From positions 1 through 10,057 of the forward strand of contig CAIXYX010000042.1 in NCBI GenBank assembly GCA_903923795.1: a DNA stretch of 10,057 bases. Direction: 5' to 3'. Under the pieces are notes generated by a model. That model had not been told where the DNA came from. It ran no database searches and worked only from the letters and a program-made list of their open reading frames with translations. Source of the stretch: an uncultured Microcaldota archaeon. GTDB taxonomy: Archaea; Micrarchaeota; Micrarchaeia; Anstonellales; Anstonellaceae. Position numbers and translations under genes: made by a program. Below, in pieces: positions 5,439 through 10,057 of the stretch; within the stretch, counting starts at the first letter, position 1; every line of letters starts with the position of its first letter.

Positions 5439-6791
5439 ATGTTATTCATCGAGCGGCACGCGCCCGTTTCCCTCAACCATTTCGCCGGCAACGCTCTGGC
5501 AGTGTCGCGCGTGAAGCAGTGGGCCTTGGGCTTCTCGCTCAACCAAATCGGCAAACCGCTTCTCCTGCACGGCCCCAGCGGCTGCGGCAAATCCGCGCTC
5601 GCCCGCGCGCTTGCCAAACAGATGAACTGGGCTCTTGTCGTCATCGACCCGCCCGCGCCGGCAGACAAGGAAAAATGGGAGCGCCAGCTCGCCTCCGCTT
5701 TCTCCGGCTCCTCTCTCTTCGGCGATTCCTCGCTCGTGCTCGTCGAGGACATCGACTCATGGGCCGCGGCGAAAGCCCGCACCGCCATCACCATCCTCAT
5801 CAACCGCCTCGAGGCCGCGCGCGTGCCTGTCATCCTCACCGCAATCGACCCGTACGAGCGCTCACTCTCCGCGCTGCGCTCTCACTGCGAGCTCGTGCCG
5901 ATGAAGGCAGTCAATTCCGCAGACATCGACACTGTGCTTGCCCGCATCTCGAAAGCCGAGCGCCTCACCATCACAGCCGAATCCCTCGCCGCCATCTCAT
6001 CCAATGCCTCCGGCGACCTGCGCGCAGCCATCGGCGATTTGCAGGCCGACAACCCCGCGGCCACCCGCGAGCATGAGCGCTCTATCCTCGAGCGCGTGCG
6101 CGCGCATCTGCGCGCCCCGTCTTTGCGCGCCTCGCGCATGATCCAACTCTCCAACCTGTCCGAGCGCGACACACTCAAGCTCTACATCTGCGAGAATCTG
6201 CCGAACGAAATCACCGACGCGCGCGACCGCGCCGACGCATACAGGCGCCTCTCCCGCGCCGACGTGTTCGACGGGAGAATCCGCCGCAGCCAGTATTGGG
6301 GTTTCCTGCGCTACTCCTCCGATTTGATGGGCTGGGGCGTGGCCTCCTGCCGCCGCCACCCGTCCGCGGCTTTCGTAAACTACTCATTCCCCTCCTATAT
6401 ACAGAAGATGGGCGCCACCAAATCCCGCCGCGCCCTGCGCCGCTCTCTTGCCGAGAAAATCTCGCCGAAAACGCACACTACGACGAAGCGGGCGGCAGAT
6501 TTCATCCCGCTCCTCATGGCGCAGGCATCCGCGCTCTCGGCGCGCAGCGCAGCCGCCCTCTCCGGCATGGCATTGCAAATCCAATCGGATGCGCCGCCCT
6601 CCCCGCAAGCTTCCCCTGCCACCCCTCCCGCAACCTCGGCCGCCTATCTCCCACTCATCAGCTATTACTCCATCGACGACGATGAACTGGCCGGATTGCT
6701 CGAGATGGCGCCCTCGAATTTGGGGAAGGCAACCTCTTCGACGAGAGCGAAGAAGGCGAAATCAGCGCCGAAAAAGAATTCCACTCTCTAA
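5439..6791 (+). CDS. rfcL: Replication factor C large subunit (clamp loader RfcL), divergent
   Basis: RfcL works with four RfcS subunits to load the PCNA sliding clamp at primer-template junctions. This 450-residue protein has an AAA+ module with Walker A GPSGCGKS (45-52), a Walker B segment LVLVEDID (99-106), sensor I LTAID (133-137) and sensor II SGDLRAAIGDLQ (191-202, R195). The archaeal RfcL-specific region follows: LSERDTLKLYICENLP (240-255) and LSRADVFDGRIRRSQYWGFLRYSSDLMGWGVA across 271-302. A low-complexity Pro/Ala linker (385-402) and a Lys-rich C-terminus (430-447) end it. Walker B has ED where family members normally have DE, and sensor I has Ile136 in place of the usual Asn. No canonical PIP box ends the protein; YLPLISYY (403-410) fits the spacing but lacks the Gln. 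The start is supported by the TATA box 26 bp upstream. Identity is secure; ATPase competence is uncertain. Confidence 0.93.
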   Translation: MLFIERHAPVSLNHFAGNALAVSRVKQWALGFSLNQIGKPLLLHGPSGCGKSALARALAKQMNWALVVIDPPAPADKEKWERQLASAFSGSSLFGDSSLVLVEDIDSWAAAKARTAITILINRLEAARVPVILTAIDPYERSLSALRSHCELVPMKAVNSADIDTVLARISKAERLTITAESLAAISSNASGDLRAAIGDLQADNPAATREHERSILERVRAHLRAPSLRASRMIQLSNLSERDTLKLYICENLPNEITDARDRADAYRRLSRADVFDGRIRRSQYWGFLRYSSDLMGWGVASCRRHPSAAFVNYSFPSYIQKMGATKSRRALRRSLAEKISPKTHTTTKRAADFIPLLMAQASALSARSAAALSGMALQIQSDAPPSPQASPATPPATSAAYLPLISYYSIDDDELAGLLEMAPSNLGKATSSTRAKKAKSAPKKNSTL

Positions 6792-6819
6792 AGCGCTACC
6801 ACAGGCGCGCCGCGTCCCT

Positions 6820-6857
6820 CCGTCGTGAAATCGACGGCGGTTCCCCTCCTTTTTCCA
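6820..6857 (+). terminator. Candidate terminator after RfcL
   Basis: CCGTCG (6820-6825) pairs with CGACGG (6832-6837) around a 6-base loop and is followed by a pyrimidine-rich tract with TTTTT at 6850-6854. It lies 28 bases after the RfcL stop and before the next promoter. Archaeal terminators mainly need the T-tract, so the hairpin may be incidental. Confidence 0.4.
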
Positions 6858-6881
6858 CCTCGGACTCTCCTCGATAATAGC

Positions 6882-6890
6882 TTTATTAAT
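6882..6890 (+). promoter_or_regulatory. TATA box of the 71-residue repeat protein
   Basis: TTTATTAAT lies in an AT-rich patch (6881-6894) within GC-rich surroundings. Initiation about 26 bp downstream (near 6912) leaves a 20-nt leader that just contains the ribosome-binding site. Confidence 0.6.
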
Positions 6891-6919
6891 ATTCCTCTCG
6901 TTTCCTCGTCGGAAATAAT

Positions 6920-6926
6920 GGAGGTG
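6920..6926 (+). promoter_or_regulatory. Strong Shine-Dalgarno sequence
   Basis: GGAGGTG, complementary to the archaeal 16S rRNA 3' end, lies 5 bases before the ATG at 6932. It is the best ribosome-binding site in the window and is notable because most neighbouring genes appear leaderless. It fixes the start and suggests high translation. Confidence 0.85.
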
Positions 6927-6931
6927 TTCCA

Positions 6932-7147
6932 ATGGGCACAAAAGTAGGCAGTGAGAAGACAAAACGTGAGGACGGATTCCTCTACTACATCGGCAAGGAC
7001 GGCTATGTATGGGCTGCCCCGATGAAGCACAACAAGAAGGGCAAGAAGAAGAAAGTCGGCGGCGAGAAGATCTCGAAAGAGTCCGGCTACATGTATTACC
7101 TGGGCAAGGACGGCTACGTGTACAAAGCCAAATTGAAAAACGCTTAA
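6932..7147 (+). CDS. Small basic protein built from two 31-residue repeats, function unknown
   Basis: A 71-residue protein with an exact internal duplication. Residues 4-34 and 41-71 align without gaps with 17 of 31 identities, joined by a Lys/Gly linker (KKGKKK, 35-40). Each unit reads roughly KVGxEK, then four variable residues, xGhhYYhGKDGYV, and a basic end. The YY-h-GKDG-YV core suggests a beta-hairpin with a GKDG turn and exposed aromatic residues. The protein is strongly basic with no Cys, signal peptide or membrane segment, so it is probably cytoplasmic; nucleic-acid or ribosome binding is a reasonable guess only. It has its own TATA box, the best Shine-Dalgarno sequence of the window and a hairpin/T-tract after the stop, so it looks like a well-expressed single-gene transcript. 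I have a vague memory of similar short proteins annotated as hypothetical elsewhere but cannot name a family. Confidence 0.9.
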   Translation: MGTKVGSEKTKREDGFLYYIGKDGYVWAAPMKHNKKGKKKKVGGEKISKESGYMYYLGKDGYVYKAKLKNA

Positions 7148-7177
7148 ACCGTACACAAATGCGTACCCAAAGTAATC

Positions 7178-7240
7178 GGCCCGCCTAAAAAACGGGCCAA
7201 TTCCCTTCTTTTCATCCTTCCTTTTTTCCTCGTTTTTGCA
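7178..7240 (+). terminator. Terminator after the repeat protein
   Basis: GGCCCG (7178-7183) and CGGGCC (7193-7198) form a 6-bp GC stem with a 9-base loop, followed by a long pyrimidine-rich stretch with several T-runs (TTTT at 7209-7212, TTTTTT at 7223-7228, TTTTT at 7233-7237). The T-tracts suit archaeal intrinsic termination. Confidence 0.6.
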
Positions 7241-7279
7241 CCAGCTTCCGCGTTCTCTTTCTCCGTCGTTGGCATGCTC

Positions 7280-7287
7280 TTTATAAT
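7280..7287 (+). promoter_or_regulatory. TATA box of the 185-residue secreted protein gene
   Basis: TTTATAAT is centred about 26 bp before the ATG at 7309, predicting a leaderless mRNA. No Shine-Dalgarno sequence is present. Confidence 0.6.
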
Positions 7288-7308
7288 TTCTCTCTGGCTG
7301 CCAATGTC

Positions 7309-7866
7309 ATGCGAAACCATTCGCAGCGGTTAGGCAAATATTGGATGATTCTACTCTTAGTCTTTAGCGCAAGCGTTTTCGCCACGACGATAACTGCCGG
7401 CACATGGCAGCTCGACACCGACCTCAACGACACTGCCGCACAGGCCATGCTCGGCACCCTCGCCTTCAGCCCACAGGCAAACATCTCGGCTAATGCCTGG
7501 CTGGTATCCTCCTCCATCTACCAGCTCTCGGACGGCACCGGCGCCATCGGCTCCTCCGTCCTCCTCGACCCGAACTGCCCCTCTCAGGCCGGCCCGGCCT
7601 GCGCCTCCTCTTCTGACCTCTATCTGCAAGCGGACAAGCGCCTGTTGAAGGTGGGCCATCTGTCGTTCCATTCCAATTCGATGTTCGCCCTGCCCTCGAG
7701 CGCATCGTCCGGCTCCTTTAATTATCCTACTTCTTCCTCCAACTCGTCCGCTCTTGCATCTTCCCCCGACATCCCGTTGAGCATCTCGCAGGACTGGCTT
7801 TGGGCGTTGGCGGCCGTGCTGACGCTGGGGCTGACGGCTGCCTTCATGATAAGAAACAAGGATTAG
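7309..7866 (+). CDS. Small secreted, C-terminally membrane-anchored protein, function unknown
   Basis: A 185-residue protein with the layout of a type I surface protein. It has a basic N-terminus and hydrophobic core ending ASVFA (signal peptide about 1-25), then an ectodomain of about 100 residues starting TTITAGTWQLDTDLND. A Ser-rich stalk follows (about 129-152), then a transmembrane helix (about 164-181), ending with the short positive tail IRNKD. The ectodomain contains two cysteines 8 residues apart (C90, C98), possibly a disulfide. There are sequons at N40 (NDT), N59 (NIS) and N145 (NSS). No catalytic motif is visible. The hydrophobic helix and basic tail at the C-terminus resemble archaeal surface-protein anchors, but I do not see a PGF-type or other archaeosortase tripartite signal. 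The TATA spacing supports this start. Its role in the envelope is unknown. Confidence 0.8.
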   Translation: MRNHSQRLGKYWMILLLVFSASVFATTITAGTWQLDTDLNDTAAQAMLGTLAFSPQANISANAWLVSSSIYQLSDGTGAIGSSVLLDPNCPSQAGPACASSSDLYLQADKRLLKVGHLSFHSNSMFALPSSASSGSFNYPTSSSNSSALASSPDIPLSISQDWLWALAAVLTLGLTAAFMIRNKD

Positions 7867-7900
7867 ATGAAAAAGTAAAAAAGCTAAAAAGAAAATCCAG
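7867..7900 (-). terminator. T-rich terminator of the M42 peptidase gene
   Basis: On the minus strand, directly after the peptidase stop codon, come several T-runs (TTTTC, TTTTTAGC, TTTTTTAC, TTTTTCATC), the typical archaeal poly-T termination signal. It fills the whole 36-bp convergent spacer with the plus-strand surface-protein gene. Confidence 0.65.
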
Positions 7901-7902
7901 CA

Positions 7903-8961
7903 CTAATTTTTCGGCATGCCCGTCACCGCCTTAATCAGCAGCGTCGTCGTCTTCTCGATGTCTTTCACCGAGCACATGCTCACGTTCGAATGAATATAGC
8001 GCGTCGCAACACCGATGGCGATGGACGGAATTCCGCCGCGCACGTTGAACACCGTGGCTGCATCGGTCGCGCCGCCCTCCACCACTTCGAGCTGCAAATT
8101 GAGCTTGGCTTTCTTTGCCGTGTCCATGAAATGCTCGCGGAGCTTGCGGTCGGCGACGTTGCCGATTGCCGATGCTTCCACCAAAGTGAGTGTCGGGCCC
8201 TTGTCCAGGCTCACCCCGCCCGTCTCCTCCTCTGAAATCTCGGGGTGGTCCCCGGCAACTGCTGTGTCCACGGCGACAAAACAGCGGGGCTGGAGGTGAT
8301 AAGCGGAGATGGCGGCGCCTTTGCCGAACATCGACACCTCCTCCTGCACCGAGCCGACGAAGACCACATTCTGCTCCTTCAGCGCCTGAGCCGCCTGTAA
8401 CAAAATGTAACAGCCAACGCGGTCATCAAGCGCTTTTCCCGTGATGCGCCCGTCCGCGAGCTGCCGCAAAGTTATGTCAAAGCCGACCGGCGTGCCAATG
8501 CGCACCCCCAAGTTCTCGACCTCTTTGCGGCTCTTTGCCCCTATGTCAATGAACAGGTCTTTGGCCTCGGGCGCGCGCCGCTCCGAGCCTTTCTTCTGCA
8601 CATGCGGCGGCTTGTGCCCGATCACGCCGTAAATATTGCCGCTCGGAGTCGGTATGACCACCCTCTGGTTGATGAGCACACGGTCATCTATGCCGCCGAC
8701 TTTTATGAATCTCAAAAATCCCTTGTCTGTGACGAATTTCACCATCAGGCCTATCTCGTCCATGTGCGCGGCTATCATTATGGGGTCGTTTCCCGCCTTC
8801 GGGCTCTTGGCCACAACATTGCCGAACTGGTCGATGACTGCCTTGTATCCCAGTTTCTTGAATTCCTCTGCCATGATTCCGGCTATCTCGTGCTCCTCTG
8901 ACGGCACGCCGAAAGCCTCGGACAGTCTTGCGAGTAGTTTGAAGTCCATAGAATTACCCAT
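7903..8961 (-). CDS. M42-family metallo-aminopeptidase (TET/endoglucanase-M type)
   Basis: M42 enzymes are cytoplasmic two-metal aminopeptidases that usually assemble into 12-subunit tetrahedra and trim short peptides left by the proteasome. This 352-residue protein is full length and keeps the metal and catalytic positions: H66 and D68 in AAHMDEIG, D180 in KALDDRVG, E207 (general base) and E208 (metal) in VQEEVS, D232 in AVDTAV and H324 in RYIHSN. The GGATDA block (297-302) is also typical. Substrate preference (Glu/Asp, Leu or Lys) cannot be assigned from the motifs alone. The frame can be extended to a TTG at 8964, but the ATG at 8961 lies 25 bp from a TATA box (8981-8990), fitting a leaderless mRNA. 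A second ATG at 8949 is also possible. The gene is divergent from RNase Z and ends at a T-rich terminator. Confidence 0.95.
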   Translation of the reverse strand: MGNSMDFKLLARLSEAFGVPSEEHEIAGIMAEEFKKLGYKAVIDQFGNVVAKSPKAGNDPIMIAAHMDEIGLMVKFVTDKGFLRFIKVGGIDDRVLINQRVVIPTPSGNIYGVIGHKPPHVQKKGSERRAPEAKDLFIDIGAKSRKEVENLGVRIGTPVGFDITLRQLADGRITGKALDDRVGCYILLQAAQALKEQNVVFVGSVQEEVSMFGKGAAISAYHLQPRCFVAVDTAVAGDHPEISEEETGGVSLDKGPTLTLVEASAIGNVADRKLREHFMDTAKKAKLNLQLEVVEGGATDAATVFNVRGGIPSIAIGVATRYIHSNVSMCSVKDIEKTTTLLIKAVTGMPKN

Positions 8962-8980
8962 CAATAGCCCTTGTTTTGAG

Positions 8981-8990
8981 TAGTTTAAAA
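8981..8990 (-). promoter_or_regulatory. TATA box of the M42 peptidase gene
   Basis: TTTTAAACTA on the minus strand, preceded by a purine-rich GAGTGGGG that could be a BRE, is centred 25 bp from the ATG at 8961. It supports that start and a leaderless transcript. Confidence 0.6.
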
Positions 8991-9003
8991 CCCCACTCCT
9001 CGA

Positions 9004-9027
9004 CGAGCCGGAGCGATATCTGGCTCG
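9004..9027. repeat. Inverted repeat in the divergent peptidase/RNase Z spacer
   Basis: CGAGCC (9004-9009) and GGCTCG (9022-9027) are perfect inverse complements separated by 12 bases that include the palindrome GATATC. It lies between two TATA-like elements and could be an operator or an RNA hairpin. Such a 6-bp repeat could also arise by chance. Confidence 0.35.
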
Positions 9028-9035
9028 GGCATACG

Positions 9036-9046
9036 GATTTAAATAA
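9036..9046. promoter_or_regulatory. Orphan TATA-like element
   Basis: GATTTAAATAA contains the symmetric ATTTAAAT and is among the best TATA matches in the window. It is about 88 bp upstream of the RNase Z start and 80 bp from the peptidase start, and both genes have closer, correctly spaced boxes. It may be a second promoter for either gene or drive a short non-coding transcript. Confidence 0.45.
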
Positions 9047-9098
9047 GACTATTTTTTGGGCCATTTTCACCCTTCTTGCATTCAAACCCCCCATCCGC

Positions 9099-9107
9099 TT
9101 TAAATCC
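9099..9107 (+). promoter_or_regulatory. TATA box of RNase Z
   Basis: TTTAAATCC is centred about 26 bp before the ATG at 9129, again matching a leaderless start and arguing against any start further upstream in the open frame. Confidence 0.6.
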
Positions 9108-9128
9108 TTCAAATCCCTAATTTTTCTC

Positions 9129-10052
9129 ATGATGGACATCACAGTTTTAGGCTGCGCCGCATCGACGCCCACCCCTGAGCGGAGCCTCCCCGCAATAGCG
9201 GTGCGCATAGACGGCGATGTGCTTCTCTTCGACTGCGGCGAGGGCACCCAGAGGCAGATGATGCGCCACGGCGTCTCTTACGCGGCAGTCAAGGCAGTTT
9301 TCATCTCGCACCTTCACCTCGACCATTTCCTGGGCCTTTTCGGTTTGGGCGAAACTCTCCGCCTCTCCGGTCGGCCCATTCCCATCGAGGTGTTCGGCCC
9401 GCCCGGCACATTGCGCTTCCTCTCCTCATTCGGCCCGCGCGAAATCTTCTCTGTGCACGAGATAACCAAAACACAGCTTGAGGAATGCAATCCACTCGCC
9501 AAATCTCCAAAGCCCCTCATCACAATCAACGAGCATGACATATTCGTGCTGCCCGCCAACCACGGCCCCAAAGTAAACGCCTACTCATTCCTCTTGCGCG
9601 AGCATGACCGCCGCCGCTTCCATGAGGCGAAAGCGAAAAGCCTTGGTCTGGCCGGCCCGATGTTCAAAGAGATACAAAAAAAAGGCTCGCTCAAAATCGG
9701 AACAGGCTCAAAGATTATTCATTTGGACGACGTCACTTATGTGCAGCCCGGCAAATGCATCGTCTATTCCGGTGACACGTCATATTCCCCAGAGCTCGCC
9801 AAGGCCGCTAAGGGGGCCGACCTTCTCATGCACGATGCCACTTTCGACGAGGGACAGCGGCCACTGGCAGATGAGCGCGCCCATTCCACTGCCGCCGACG
9901 CAGCCAACACGGCGAAAAAAGCCGGCGTAAAACAGCTCTTGCTCTTCCATCTCTCCGGTCGCTACCGCGACCCGCAGATGCTTCTTGATGAAGCGAAGAA
10001 GATTTTCCCAAACACCATTGCGGCTGAAGATGGGTTGAAAATATCGCTCTAA
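9129..10052 (+). CDS. rnz: Ribonuclease Z (tRNA 3'-processing endonuclease)
   Basis: RNase Z is a metallo-beta-lactamase-fold endonuclease that removes 3' trailers from tRNA precursors, leaving the discriminator base for CCA addition. The 307-residue protein has every expected feature: N-terminal VLGCAASTPTPERSLPA (6-22), FDCGEGTQRQ (34-43), the HLHLDH zinc motif (61-66), H145 in ANHGP, GDT (215-217), AHSTAADAA (251-259) and H274 in FHLSGRY. The segment DRRRFHEAKAKSLGLAGPMF (160-179) matches the exosite/arm region of the short-form enzyme. The start is one of two adjacent ATGs (9129 or 9132). The frame is open for a further 51 codons upstream, but that stretch holds the TATA box and lacks family similarity. 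The product would be needed to mature tRNA-Lys in this window, which lacks an encoded CCA. Confidence 0.96.
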   Translation: MMDITVLGCAASTPTPERSLPAIAVRIDGDVLLFDCGEGTQRQMMRHGVSYAAVKAVFISHLHLDHFLGLFGLGETLRLSGRPIPIEVFGPPGTLRFLSSFGPREIFSVHEITKTQLEECNPLAKSPKPLITINEHDIFVLPANHGPKVNAYSFLLREHDRRRFHEAKAKSLGLAGPMFKEIQKKGSLKIGTGSKIIHLDDVTYVQPGKCIVYSGDTSYSPELAKAAKGADLLMHDATFDEGQRPLADERAHSTAADAANTAKKAGVKQLLLFHLSGRYRDPQMLLDEAKKIFPNTIAAEDGLKISL

Positions 10053-10057
10053 TGAGA

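Noticed and set aside
5426..6359. Long minus-strand open frames opposite rfcL (137, 98 and 120 codons)
   Set aside because: High GC content opposite a conserved gene produces such frames. None has family similarity, a promoter or a ribosome-binding site.
8976..9128. 51-residue N-terminal extension of RNase Z
   Set aside because: It covers the divergent promoter region and two TATA boxes, and RNase Z enzymes start at the VLG block. The ATG at 9129 fits TATA spacing.
1..10057. CRISPR array, insertion sequence, integrase or attachment site
   Set aside because: No regularly spaced direct repeats, transposase or integrase motifs, or duplicated tRNA ends were found. The tRNA-Lys 3' end is not repeated elsewhere in the window.

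Overview
This window is archaeal chromosomal DNA. It contains archaea-specific or archaeal-type information-processing genes (transcription factor E, tRNA C56 2'-O-methylase, large clamp-loader subunit RfcL, a Ygr210/YchF-type GTPase, RNase Z), an initiator tRNA with archaeal hallmarks, a tRNA-Lys with a bulge-helix-bulge intron, and TATA boxes about 25-29 bp upstream of most start codons. Gene sizes, divergence of the core proteins and surface proteins rich in Cys pairs and N-glycosylation sequons suggest a small-genome (DPANN-like, e.g. Micrarchaeota/Diapherotrites-type) archaeon. That placement is inference and is not proven by the sequence.

Layout. The left part (1-5333) is entirely on the minus strand: a truncated initiator tRNA-Met (1-39), TFE with an unusual basic N-terminal tail (91-831), Trm56 (870-1427), intron-containing tRNA-Lys(CTT) (1533-1633), a membrane-anchored Cys-repeat surface protein (1715-3127), the Ygr210/YchF-like GTPase (3229-4401) and a hypothetical protein ending in a FlgD/T9SS-like beta domain (4479-5327). 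A divergent promoter region around 5412 separates this from a plus-strand block: RfcL (5439-6791), a 71-residue basic protein made of two copies of a 31-residue repeat (6932-7147), and a small secreted and membrane-anchored protein (7309-7866). An M42 aminopeptidase (7903-8961, minus) converges on that block and is divergent from RNase Z (9129-10052, plus).

How the genes relate. Several products act in tRNA production: two tRNA genes, Trm56 (methylates C56 in the T-loop) and RNase Z (cuts the tRNA 3' end; the tRNA-Lys gene does not encode CCA, consistent with this). TFE, RfcL and the GTPase serve transcription initiation, replication and translation. The rest are a protein-turnover enzyme and probable envelope proteins. 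I see no mobile element, CRISPR array, toxin-antitoxin pair or defence island. Most genes appear to be transcribed singly from their own TATA box, often as leaderless mRNAs; only the 71-residue repeat protein has a textbook Shine-Dalgarno sequence. No stretch longer than 300 bases lacks a gene.

The items most worth following up are the duplicated 71-residue protein, the altered Walker B/sensor I residues of RfcL, the T9SS/FlgD-like domain in a protein without a signal peptide, the four-fold Cys-pair repeat, the basic tail on TFE, and a near-perfect pyrimidine/purine palindrome beside tRNA-Lys.
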